Shown piece after piece: positions 23,822 through 31,468 of a stretch of 32,100 nt of DNA. Source of the stretch: SAR202 cluster bacterium (GTDB lineage Bacteria; Chloroflexota; Dehalococcoidia; Lucifugimonadales; Lucifugimonadaceae); NCBI GenBank assembly GCA_009392285.1, contig VFGU01000020.1, positions 1-32,100 on the forward strand. The letters are read 5' to 3'. Every line of letters begins with the position of its first letter. Position 1 is the stretch's first letter. The notes beneath the pieces are model-generated. The model searched no databases, was not told the origin of the DNA, and worked only from the letters and a program-made list of their open reading frames with translations. A program made the position numbers and the translations under genes.

Positions 23822-24358
23822 ATGAGATCACTTTCGAATAGATTTTTGGTGTTAATAGCAATTGCTTCAGTCTTGCTTTCGGTTATAGTTACTTCATTAT
23901 TAATATTTAAGCCATTTGAAGATTATGATCCATTGTATGTATCTGGGAGAACCTTATATATAAAAGCATATGATCCAGTGATTACTAAAGAATACGATTA
24001 CTTAGATTTAGATAACTCTCAAAAAACTTTGTTTGCACCAGAAGGCAAAAGTTTGGTTATATTAAATCTTGAAGTTACCAACGCTGCTTCTGCTGAGATA
24101 AGAATAATTTCTGATGAAAATTCTAGCGAGTTTATATCAACTGATGGATTTACCTATAAGCCTGCAAATCCATCTTCAGTTAGTCTAGATAGCACAAAAA
24201 ATAATAAAGATTTGGCTTACCCGATATGGGGATCTTTTACTTTAAATAACCTAGAGAGGGCAGAAGGATTCTTATTGTTTATCGTTAAAGACTCATTCAA
24301 GCCAAGCAAATTCGCATGGAATGCCTCTGATAGAGTTTTAATTTCTTTTGATGAGTAG
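23822..24358 (+). CDS. Membrane-anchored DUF4352-like protein
   Basis: A single N-terminal hydrophobic helix (about 8-30) precedes an extracytoplasmic beta-rich domain of about 145 residues. The order of elements (a GKSLVILNLEVTNAA strand, an ISTDGFTYKP segment, a WGSFTLNNLERAEGFLLFIV strand, a final strand) resembles the immunoglobulin-like DUF4352 family, which has no fixed enzymatic role. No lipobox cysteine is present, so it is anchored by the helix. It begins two bases after the cysteine desulfurase stop and is convergent with hppA, only two bases away. Family call is moderate; function unknown. Confidence 0.6.
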   Translation: MRSLSNRFLVLIAIASVLLSVIVTSLLIFKPFEDYDPLYVSGRTLYIKAYDPVITKEYDYLDLDNSQKTLFAPEGKSLVILNLEVTNAASAEIRIISDENSSEFISTDGFTYKPANPSSVSLDSTKNNKDLAYPIWGSFTLNNLERAEGFLLFIVKDSFKPSKFAWNASDRVLISFDE

Positions 24359-24360
24359 TA

Positions 24361-26424
24361 TTACCCTATAAATAATGGTCCGAACACTAAAGCTACAATA
24401 GTCATCAATTTAAGCAATATATTTATTGAAGGTCCAGATGTATCTTTAAATGGATCTCCTACTGTATCTCCTGTGACTGCAGCTTTGTGCGCGTCTGACC
24501 CTTTTCCTCCGTGATTTCCTAGTTCAACATATTTTTTTGCATTGTCCCAGGCTCCTCCAGAATTTGCCATAAAAATAGCTAGAAGGAATCCGGATACTAT
24601 TGATCCAGCTAGCATTCCTCCAAGAGCTTCAGCTTTTAAAAATAGTCCAACAAGAATAGGGGAGATAATAGCTAAAATACTAGGCAGTATCATGGCTTTA
24701 AGTGATCCGGCAGTACTAATTGCGACTGCTCTAGCAGCATCAGGCTTAACTCCTTTTTTACCTGCCTTTAGACCTTTTATTTCTCTAAATTGTCTCCTAA
24801 CTTCTTCAATCATTGCTCCTGCAGCAGTTCCTACTGCCTGCATTGTCATTCCAGAAAACAGAAAAGGAAGCAAAGCGCCAATAAGAACCCCACTTAAAAC
24901 CTTTGGATCCATAATATTTATCGAGACAACACCTGTTACCAGTCCGTATGCAGCTAAAAGTGCTAATGCGGTCAAAATTGCAGATCCAATTGCAAACCCT
25001 TTTCCTGTAGCAGCAGTTGTGTTTCCTAGTGCATCAAGTGCGTCAGTCCTTTCCCTTACTTCAGGTTTTAGTCCTGCTTGTTCTGCTAGTCCTCCTGCGT
25101 TATCAGCAACTGGCCCATATGCATCAGTAGATAAAGTTATTCCTAATGTAGAAAGCATTCCTACTGCTGCCAATCCAACTCCGTAAAGTCCAGCAAGATT
25201 AAATGCAATCAATATTCCAACTACTACAGATAAGGCTGGTATAGCTGTGCTATATAGCCCTACAGATATTCCTGCAATAATGTTTGATGGATGACCTGTT
25301 AGGGATTGTTTTGATATCCATTTAACAGGAAAGTATTCGTAAGAAGTAAAATACTCTGTTGCTGTTCCTATAACTTGCCCAACAGCAAGTCCTGTTAAGA
25401 CTACAAAGAAAAGTGATGCGGGCAGGGGATCATTGAATAATAATGAATTCGCCAAATATATTCCTGCAAGCGCAAGAATAGCAGCCCCAAAAATACCTAT
25501 TCTAAATGACCACAATAATGAATTCATTGAAGCGTCAGGTTTTGTTCTAACTAAAAATGTACCAATAATTGAGGCTATAATTCCAATTGCGCTAATAACT
25601 AAAGGCAGCATTACTAGAGAGGAAGTAGATACATTCTCCACGCCAATTAATATAGCTAAAGATATTGTTGCAATTAAAGATCCTGCATATGATTCAAATA
25701 AATCTGCACCCATGCCTGCGACATCCCCTACATTATCTCCAACATTATCTGCTATAGTTGCAGGGTTTCTAGGATCATCTTCTGGTATACCTGCTTCAAC
25801 TTTTCCTACTAAATCTGCTCCTACATCCGCAGCCTTTGTATAAATTCCTCCTCCCACTCTAGCAAATAATGCGATAGATGAGGCACCAAACCCAAACCCA
25901 GCAATTATATTAGTGGCTGATGAGGTTCCAGCAATCTGGTCAAAAATGACCCATAATAAGGTTACTCCTAATAGGCCAACTCCTACTACTGTAAGACCCA
26001 TCACACTCCCGGTATTAAATGCAACTCTTAAAGCTTGGTTAAGCCCTCCTTCAGCAGCTTCTGCGGTTCTAGAATTTCCTCTTACAGCAATATTCATACC
26101 TACTATTCCTGCTATTGAAGAGCCTATTGCGCCAGCTAGATAAGATATGGCTGTCCATGGTCCAGAATTCCCCTTGAATCCATCGGCATTAAAAATATTT
26201 AGGTCAACTACAAGCCAAAGAATTGCAAACATAGCCACTACAAAAAATGAAAGAATTGTATATTCCTTTTTAAGGAAAGCATAGGAACCTTCTTGAATAA
26301 GCCCAGCTATTTCAGATAATTCTTTATTTTTAACTTTCCTCTTAACGACATTCCAGAAAAAATAAACAGCTGATAACAATGCTATTCCGGCTGATGCCAA
26401 TACAATTAAAACTAAATTATCCAT
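24361..26424 (-). CDS. hppA: Membrane-bound ion-pumping pyrophosphatase
   Basis: This is a polytopic (about 16 helices) enzyme that couples pyrophosphate hydrolysis to ion pumping. The substrate-binding block is unmistakable: [35 protein letters not shown] and [12 protein letters not shown]. The second and third Asp-rich sites are [12 protein letters not shown] and WDNAKKYVE. The K+-dependence position in [10 protein letters not shown] is Ala471, where K+-independent enzymes have Lys. Glu244 in DLFESY is at the position of the gating Glu of Na+-pumping Thermotoga-type enzymes. A K+-dependent Na+ (or Na+/H+) pump is therefore predicted. A GTGAGGA Shine-Dalgarno site (26431-26437) lies six bases before the ATG. 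Confidence 0.96.
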   Translation of the reverse strand: MDNLVLIVLASAGIALLSAVYFFWNVVKRKVKNKELSEIAGLIQEGSYAFLKKEYTILSFFVVAMFAILWLVVDLNIFNADGFKGNSGPWTAISYLAGAIGSSIAGIVGMNIAVRGNSRTAEAAEGGLNQALRVAFNTGSVMGLTVVGVGLLGVTLLWVIFDQIAGTSSATNIIAGFGFGASSIALFARVGGGIYTKAADVGADLVGKVEAGIPEDDPRNPATIADNVGDNVGDVAGMGADLFESYAGSLIATISLAILIGVENVSTSSLVMLPLVISAIGIIASIIGTFLVRTKPDASMNSLLWSFRIGIFGAAILALAGIYLANSLLFNDPLPASLFFVVLTGLAVGQVIGTATEYFTSYEYFPVKWISKQSLTGHPSNIIAGISVGLYSTAIPALSVVVGILIAFNLAGLYGVGLAAVGMLSTLGITLSTDAYGPVADNAGGLAEQAGLKPEVRERTDALDALGNTTAATGKGFAIGSAILTALALLAAYGLVTGVVSINIMDPKVLSGVLIGALLPFLFSGMTMQAVGTAAGAMIEEVRRQFREIKGLKAGKKGVKPDAARAVAISTAGSLKAMILPSILAIISPILVGLFLKAEALGGMLAGSIVSGFLLAIFMANSGGAWDNAKKYVELGNHGGKGSDAHKAAVTGDTVGDPFKDTSGPSINILLKLMTIVALVFGPLFIG

Positions 26425-26439
26425 AATTTTTCCTCACTC

Positions 26440-27087
26440 TTATTTTTTCAATTCTTCCTTCAAAGAATTGATACTTATTTCTAGTTCTTTTCTTTCTAAA
26501 GCAATTGTAATGTCTCCCCGCGTTCTTTCCACAACGCTTCTTAACTGGTCTGTTGTCCTTCTTAGTCCAGCAGTTACACCTTCAGGGAAATCAACTGACT
26601 CTAGCACATCCACAACCTCATTCATTATCTCTAGATACTTTTCAGATTCTGATACTTCATTATCTCTAATTTTGTCCAAAGCGGTCCTTCTTAATTCGCT
26701 TGCTGCTTCAGCCATACCTTTCAATAAGGAACTAGGCGAAAAAATATTAATGTATTTTGAGGGGACAACTTTATTAGAAGTAAAAGATATAAAAAATATT
26801 GCTTCACATAACTCCTTTTCTCCGTCTAGCATAAATGTGGAATTAATATCAGATGAATGTTTGATTACTTTTGGTTTTACTGATTTTAATTTTTTGATGC
26901 CTTCATCAATTAGCTTTTGAGATTCTTTATATTCTCCCCTGTGGGCTGCCCTTATTGATCTTGATGAAATACCAATTATCTCTCTAGATATTTTTAGCCC
27001 CATTTCTCTAGATTTATGAATGTCCTTAAACATTGAATTGCTCAATGTCGTAACTTTTTTTATCGAAGTTAGTGATTTATTTTCCAT
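26440..27087 (-). CDS. Translin/TRAX-family protein
   Basis: This all-helical 215-residue protein matches the translin family: REIIGISSRSIRAAHRGEY (35-53), an EKELCEAIFF helix (90-99), LKGMAEAASELRR (122-134), ESVDFPEG (163-170) and the strongly conserved AGLRRTTDQLRSVVERTRGD (173-192). Eukaryotic translin/TRAX form C3PO, an RNA- and DNA-binding endoribonuclease. Archaeal TRAX-like proteins form homo-octamers. The acidic cluster used by TRAX for metal and catalysis appears conserved (Glu92, Glu95, Glu127, Glu131), so this could be an active RNase. It lies between thiE (11-base overlap) and hppA (15 bases). Similar proteins are sometimes labelled haloacid dehalogenase, but no HAD motif is present. 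Confidence 0.85.
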   Translation of the reverse strand: MENKSLTSIKKVTTLSNSMFKDIHKSREMGLKISREIIGISSRSIRAAHRGEYKESQKLIDEGIKKLKSVKPKVIKHSSDINSTFMLDGEKELCEAIFFISFTSNKVVPSKYINIFSPSSLLKGMAEAASELRRTALDKIRDNEVSESEKYLEIMNEVVDVLESVDFPEGVTAGLRRTTDQLRSVVERTRGDITIALERKELEISINSLKEELKK

Positions 27088-27706
27088 ATTTATTCATTAT
27101 TTTTTTTATATCTAACACTTCTTTTCTGGGGTTATCTGACAAGGTCACAGCACTGGAAATACATAAAGAGTCAGCCCCAGATTCAAGCACCTTTTTTGCC
27201 CTTTCTTTATTTATACCACCTATCCCAACAATGGGTAATTTAAATTTAGTGTCCTTAAGATCTTTTATAACATTTATTGACGAGGGTATTGTATCTTTTT
27301 TAGTGGTTGTTTCAAACAAACTTCCTATCGCTACATAATTAAGATTAAGCTTGCTAGACAATAACGCTTCATCTTTAGTTGCATTTGAATTTCCTATTAT
27401 AAAATCATTACCAAATATTTTTCTGCATTCATTTACATCCATATCTTCTCTTCCTAAATGAATGCCATCTGGTTTAGTTTCTATTGCCACATTAACCCTG
27501 TCGTTTATTATAAAAATTGTATCATTTGCATCACATAATGCCTTTATCAAATTTGCTTGAACTATCATCTCTTTGTCGCCAGATTTTTTGTTTCTCAGTT
27601 GAATTGTATCTGCACCGGCTTCTATGATTTCTTTTGCAAGATTATACAGGTCTGCCTTCCCTATATTATTAGGGTCTATTATTATATATAAACCTAAATT
27701 TTTCAT
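27077..27706 (-). CDS. thiE: Thiamine-phosphate synthase
   Basis: ThiE joins the pyrimidine (HMP-PP) and thiazole phosphate halves to give thiamine monophosphate. The TIM-barrel motifs are in order: GADTIQLRNKK (31-41), FIINDRVNVA, GIHLGREDM, GNSNATKDEALLS, NYVAIGSLFETTTK and PIVGIGGINKERAKKVLESGADSLCI. Length 209 is typical. ThiL, which phosphorylates its product, is at the right edge in another transcription unit. It starts 2 bases after rnhB and overlaps the translin-like gene by 11 bases. Other thiamine genes (thiC, thiD, thiG) are not in the window. Confidence 0.94.
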   Translation of the reverse strand: MKNLGLYIIIDPNNIGKADLYNLAKEIIEAGADTIQLRNKKSGDKEMIVQANLIKALCDANDTIFIINDRVNVAIETKPDGIHLGREDMDVNECRKIFGNDFIIGNSNATKDEALLSSKLNLNYVAIGSLFETTTKKDTIPSSINVIKDLKDTKFKLPIVGIGGINKERAKKVLESGADSLCISSAVTLSDNPRKEVLDIKKIMNKYGK

Positions 27707-27708
27707 AT

Positions 27709-28287
27709 CTACATCTTATTTATTGGGCTAAAAGATTTTCTATGTATTTTACTAGCACCTTTTAAATTGAGTGATTCTATATGAACTTTTGATCCATAAC
27801 CTTTATTTTCTTTAAGATAATAACCTGGGTACAAATTTTCATATATTCTAGACATCATAGAATCTCTAGTCACTTTTGCAATAATTGATGCAGCCGCAAC
27901 CGAGACGGACATCGAATCAGCCTTGTTAAAGCCAATATTGTTTTCTTTTATATCTAAATTTATAGCATCAATTAAAATAAGATCTATATTTGTTTTCAAG
28001 TTAAATATTGATCTCTTCATGGAAATTTTAGTTGATTCTACTATTCCGTACTTATCAATTTCTTTGTGTGTTGCAATGCCAATTGAAAACCTTGATCCTG
28101 AATAAATAATTTCTTTAAAAAGCTTTAATCTTTTTCCTTTAGATAATTTTTTACTGTCATTAAATTTCATAGGATTGCCTATTATTAAATCTTTGCTAAG
28201 TTTTACAGAAGCCGAGACTACTGGACCAGCGATAGTTCCTCTTCCTACTTCATCAATTCCCACAATGTTATTTATTCCACAACGCAA
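27709..28287 (-). CDS. rnhB: Ribonuclease HII (start uncertain)
   Basis: RNase HII cuts the RNA strand of RNA-DNA hybrids and single ribonucleotides in DNA. Motif I GIDEVGRGTIAGPV (10-23) contains the DEDD Asp/Glu and the GRG ribonucleotide-binding motif. DSKKLSKGKR, LILIDAIN and ADSMSVSVAAASIIAKVTRD carry the remaining conserved residues. The coordinates use TTG 28287, the first usual start codon. However, the frame continues upstream without a stop to 28384 and encodes VPDLPNSAIEEKALRCG directly before motif I, like the N-terminus of many RNase HII proteins. That part contains no ATG, GTG or TTG, so a rare AUU/AUC start near 28365-28371 is possible. Confidence 0.9.
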   Translation of the reverse strand: MRCGINNIVGIDEVGRGTIAGPVVSASVKLSKDLIIGNPMKFNDSKKLSKGKRLKLFKEIIYSGSRFSIGIATHKEIDKYGIVESTKISMKRSIFNLKTNIDLILIDAINLDIKENNIGFNKADSMSVSVAAASIIAKVTRDSMMSRIYENLYPGYYLKENKGYGSKVHIESLNLKGASKIHRKSFSPINKM

Positions 28288-28358
28288 TGCCTTTTCTTCA
28301 ATTGCCGAATTTGGTAAATCAGGTACTTTTAAGGTTAAAATATATTTTTTTATATTCT

Positions 28359-29495
28359 CTATAATGATAATTTGATGGCTTCAGTTGCTGTATTTTTATT
28401 TGAGAATTTATCGAATTCTATAAATCCTCCCCCTAGAACCATATTTTCTTTATAAAACACTAGGGCTTGCCCAGGTGTAATTGCTCTTTGAGGCTCATCA
28501 AAAATAAAATTTATGTCTCCATTTTCTAGATAAACTAACTTGCCTGAGGCTGGGAAACTTTTATACCTAATTTTTGCTTCCAATTTCATATCATCAGGTA
28601 TTTTTTGACCAGCGATAAAATTAACTGATGATATTAGAACATTCTTTTTCATTAAATCTTGAGAGGGACCTACTTCAACATTATTGCTATCAGAATAAAT
28701 GTTAGTCACAAATAATGGTTTCCCATTGCTTTCAATCCCCAACCCTTTTCTTTGGCCTATAGTGAAATTGTGTATTCCTTCATGTTCTCCAAGTATTTTT
28801 CCAGATGAATTTATAATATTCCCTTTTGTATTTTTTACTTTGTTATTAATATATTTTTTATAATCCTTGTCTGGTATAAAGCATATATCTTGAGAGTCAG
28901 GCTTATCGGCATTAATTAATCCGAACTCCGTAGCTATTTCTCTTATTTTAGTTTTTGAGTAACGGCCAATAGGAAGTTTTAGTTTATTCATAATTTTTTG
29001 ATTTAAATTAAAGAGTACATAACTTTGATCTTTCGTTTCATCTGTCCCTTTTATGAGTTCAAATTTGTTATCATTTTTTATAATGGTTGCATAATGACCA
29101 GTTGCTATATAGTCAGCTTTTAGGAATTCAGCCCTTTTTAGCAAGAAGTCGAATTTAAGACGGTCATTGCATGCTAAGCAGGGGAAAGGAGTCCTTCCTT
29201 TTTGATATTCAGAAACAAAATAATCAATTACATGTTCGTTGAATTCTTTTTCAAAGTTTAAGAAGTAGTGCTTTGATCCTATTTGCCTGCAAACTGACCT
29301 AGCATCTTCTACATCATCTAAAGAGCAGCAACTTTTATTTAATTTTGAGGCAGTGTTGTCTTCATATGGGAATAGTCTCATTGTTACTCCAATTACATTA
29401 AATCCTTGCTTATGAAGTAATACAGCAGCAACTGAGGAATCAACTCCTCCGCTCATTGCCACCACAACAGTTTTTTTATTATTTGAATCAGACAT
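28359..29495 (-). CDS. mnmA: tRNA-specific 2-thiouridylase MnmA
   Basis: MnmA makes s2U34 in tRNA-Lys, -Glu and -Gln using persulfide sulfur passed from a cysteine desulfurase. The N-type ATP-pyrophosphatase P-loop is MSGGVDSS (14-21). The catalytic cysteines are Cys109 (PFPCLACNDRLKF) and Cys205 (SQDICFI). GQRKGLG and the C-terminal beta-barrel (VEVGPSQDL, KIRYKS, AITPGQALVFY) follow. ATG 29495 (378 residues) is chosen; an in-frame TTG three codons upstream (29504) is possible. It heads the minus-strand run mnmA-rnhB-thiE-translin-hppA and is divergent from rsfS over 48 bases. Confidence 0.96.
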   Translation of the reverse strand: MSDSNNKKTVVVAMSGGVDSSVAAVLLHKQGFNVIGVTMRLFPYEDNTASKLNKSCCSLDDVEDARSVCRQIGSKHYFLNFEKEFNEHVIDYFVSEYQKGRTPFPCLACNDRLKFDFLLKRAEFLKADYIATGHYATIIKNDNKFELIKGTDETKDQSYVLFNLNQKIMNKLKLPIGRYSKTKIREIATEFGLINADKPDSQDICFIPDKDYKKYINNKVKNTKGNIINSSGKILGEHEGIHNFTIGQRKGLGIESNGKPLFVTNIYSDSNNVEVGPSQDLMKKNVLISSVNFIAGQKIPDDMKLEAKIRYKSFPASGKLVYLENGDINFIFDEPQRAITPGQALVFYKENMVLGGGFIEFDKFSNKNTATEAIKLSL

Positions 29496-29529
29496 TTTAT
29501 ACAATCTTAATTAATATACACGAAAGGTT

Positions 29530-29535
29530 TATAAT
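29530..29535 (+). promoter_or_regulatory. Consensus -10 box close to rsfS start
   Basis: A perfect TATAAT lies 8 bases before the rsfS ATG (29544), so transcription would start at or within a few bases of the start codon, giving a leaderless or nearly leaderless mRNA. The matching -35 (TTAATT, 29507-29512, 17-base spacer) is weak. No Shine-Dalgarno site precedes the ATG, which agrees with this reading. Confidence 0.35.
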
Positions 29536-29543
29536 TTATATAT

Positions 29544-29900
29544 ATGGGTAAGTCAATGTTATTGGAAAATTATGCAAGAAAAATTGCAGATATAGCATCA
29601 GAAAATTTAGGAGAAGAAATAATTTTACTAGATACCAGTGAAATTTCTGTCTTTTCTGACTATTCGATTCTTGTTACTGGCCAAACCGACAGACACCTTG
29701 AAAGCTTGGCCCAAAAAATAATGCGTGCTATGAAAAAAGATGGAAAAAAAATTCATCATAAAGAAGGCACTGGAAAGACAGGCTGGATTTTACTTGATTT
29801 TTTTGGACTTAGTGTTCATATACTTTCCGAAAGAAGTAGAGAGAATTACGATTTAGAGAATTTATGGTCTACTGCCAAAGAGATTGTCAGAATTCAATAG
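29544..29900 (+). CDS. rsfS: Ribosomal silencing factor RsfS
   Basis: RsfS (Iojap family) binds L14 of the 50S subunit and blocks subunit joining when nutrients are scarce. The 118-residue protein has the family core: LDTSEISVFSDYSILVTG (28-45), TDRHLESLAQKI, KEGTGKTGWILLDFFGLSVHI and the C-terminal RENYDLENLW. It is a single-gene plus-strand unit between divergent mnmA and convergent ndk, whose stop lies one base away. Confidence 0.95.
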   Translation: MGKSMLLENYARKIADIASENLGEEIILLDTSEISVFSDYSILVTGQTDRHLESLAQKIMRAMKKDGKKIHHKEGTGKTGWILLDFFGLSVHILSERSRENYDLENLWSTAKEIVRIQ

Positions 29901-29901
29901 A

Positions 29902-30354
29902 TTATTCAATCCAATTGTCTATAGACCTAGAGTATTCAATAATTTCATCTTCCTTAAAGTAAAGTGATATTTCTCTTTCAGCATCTTCACTATTAGCAGA
30001 CCCATGAATAATATTTTTTTCAACTGTTAGGCCTAGATCTCCTCTTATAGTTCCTGGCGCAGATTCTAAGGGATTTGTTGATCCCATTATAGTTCTTGTC
30101 TTTTGAATTGCATCAGGCCCAGATATAACAATCGCAACTACAGGCGATGAAGTAATAAATTCGATTAAGCTTCCAAAGAAAGGCTTTTCTTTATGTTCTT
30201 GGTAATGCTTGCCTGCCAATTCGCTATCCATTTGTAGCAGCTTTAGACCTGAAATTTTTAGTCCAGCAGATTCAAGTCTAGAAATTACATCTCCTATAAT
30301 CCCTCGATTTACACCATCAGGTTTTACTAAAACTAAAGTTGATTCACTTCCCAT
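29902..30354 (-). CDS. ndk: Nucleoside diphosphate kinase
   Basis: Ndk balances nucleoside triphosphates through a phospho-histidine intermediate. LVLVKPDGVNRG (7-18), the GLKISGLKLLQM strand and the active-site NIIHGSANSEDAEREI with His117 are present. The end with RSIDNWIE matches the family C-terminus. The 150-residue length is normal. It is the last gene of the thiL-tsaE-tsaB-ndk run, 8 bases after tsaB. Confidence 0.97.
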   Translation of the reverse strand: MGSESTLVLVKPDGVNRGIIGDVISRLESAGLKISGLKLLQMDSELAGKHYQEHKEKPFFGSLIEFITSSPVVAIVISGPDAIQKTRTIMGSTNPLESAPGTIRGDLGLTVEKNIIHGSANSEDAEREISLYFKEDEIIEYSRSIDNWIE

Positions 30355-30362
30355 TATGTCTC

Positions 30363-31016
30363 CTATTTTTTCTTTGTTATATTGGGTGACCTTGAATAAA
30401 TTGGGTTTAGGTCAGAATATTTTTCTATATCACCTTCTGACTCTATCCTTCTAATTAATTTTAATATATTCTCAGGTTTCCTATAACTTCGATCAGCATA
30501 TTTGAAACCAGAAAAATTTTCAAAAATTGAAGATAAATTTTCTCCGCAAAAAAATGTATCCGTACTAAAGATTTTGTCTATGTCATTTACATTTACTATT
30601 CCATCAGGCTCTCTAGTATTTATATTGTTAATATCTTTCCAGCAGAAAGCATCAAATCCGGCAGGTATCAATGCGACTAAATTATTTTTATAATTTGAAT
30701 TTTTATGGCCTTCTAACTCAATTTCAAAAGTTGGCATGCCAATTATTTTGAGATTATTATTTTTTGCAATCCCTAAAGATAGGCTCATCCCGACCCTTAT
30801 AGAACTAAATCCGCCTGGACCAATAGCAACTGCAATGCAATCAAAATCTGTTTGATTTAAGTCGGTCTCCTTAAATCCGTTTTTTATTGAGTCAATTAAT
30901 TCAATGCTATGGTTATTTTTTGATGTCCAGCAATTTTCGTACAATGTTTCATTTCCAGAAAAAATAGAAACTGACACATTCTTAGTTGATGTGTCTATAG
31001 ATAGAATATTTTTCAT
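30363..31016 (-). CDS. tsaB: tRNA threonylcarbamoyladenosine biosynthesis protein TsaB
   Basis: TsaB is the inactive ASKHA-fold partner that scaffolds TsaD in making t6A37 in ANN-reading tRNAs. The N-terminal ILSIDTSTKNVSVSI (4-18) and AVAIGPGGFSSIRVGMSLSLG (68-88) are the family signatures. The short length (217) and absence of the TsaD metal-binding histidine motif separate it from TsaD. Start ATG overlaps the tsaE stop as ATGA. tsaD is not in the window. Confidence 0.93.
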   Translation of the reverse strand: MKNILSIDTSTKNVSVSIFSGNETLYENCWTSKNNHSIELIDSIKNGFKETDLNQTDFDCIAVAIGPGGFSSIRVGMSLSLGIAKNNNLKIIGMPTFEIELEGHKNSNYKNNLVALIPAGFDAFCWKDINNINTREPDGIVNVNDIDKIFSTDTFFCGENLSSIFENFSGFKYADRSYRKPENILKLIRRIESEGDIEKYSDLNPIYSRSPNITKKK

Positions 31017-31468
31017 AATAATTTTTCTAAACTTTCTTTGTTATTTGATTTAATAATAATTTTTCTTTGACTGCTCAAATCTGTGTGCTCAAGTATGATC
31101 TCTAAGTCCGGTTTGGGGAGATATTTTTCCCCTATTTCAGGCCACTCAATTATCAAATTGCCATCTTCTAGATATTCTTCAAGGGCTAGATCAAATATTT
31201 CTTCAGAATTATTCAATCTAAAAAAATCACAATGATTTATAGAAATATCACCAAAATAGGAAGTGACTAGTATGAAAGTAGGGCTTTTAGCTGGCTGAGA
31301 ACATTTGTAAAATTCTGTTATGCCTTTGACTAAAGTAGTTTTGCCTGCTCCCAAAGGGCCTTTCAGGTAAGCAATTTTTCCTATTCCAATAAATGGAGCA
31401 AGTTTAATTCCTAATCCTAACGTTTCTTCAGGAGTATTAGTTACTATTTCTTTAGAAAAACTATTCAA
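31013..31468 (-). CDS. tsaE: tRNA threonylcarbamoyladenosine biosynthesis ATPase TsaE, TTG start
   Basis: TsaE is the ATPase that resets the TsaB-TsaD complex in t6A synthesis. The P-loop LKGPLGAGKTTLVKGI (35-50), SPTFILV, a HCDFFRL segment, EEIFDLALEEYLEDGNLIIEWPE and the short C-terminus define the family. The 151-residue length is right. The start is TTG (31466-31468), 8 bases inside the thiL end. There is no ATG in the first part of the frame, so TTG is the only sensible start. Confidence 0.94.
   Translation of the reverse strand: MNSFSKEIVTNTPEETLGLGIKLAPFIGIGKIAYLKGPLGAGKTTLVKGITEFYKCSQPAKSPTFILVTSYFGDISINHCDFFRLNNSEEIFDLALEEYLEDGNLIIEWPEIGEKYLPKPDLEIILEHTDLSSQRKIIIKSNNKESLEKLL

Noticed and set aside
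24542..25186. Long plus-strand reading frame (214 codons) opposite hppA, and others at 25433-25843 and 25913-26143
   Set aside because: They are mirror frames of the strongly conserved hppA gene and show no family motifs.
26468..26920. Plus-strand reading frame of 150 codons opposite the translin-like gene
   Set aside because: The minus-strand protein has clear family conservation; the opposite frame is Ser/Leu-rich without motifs.
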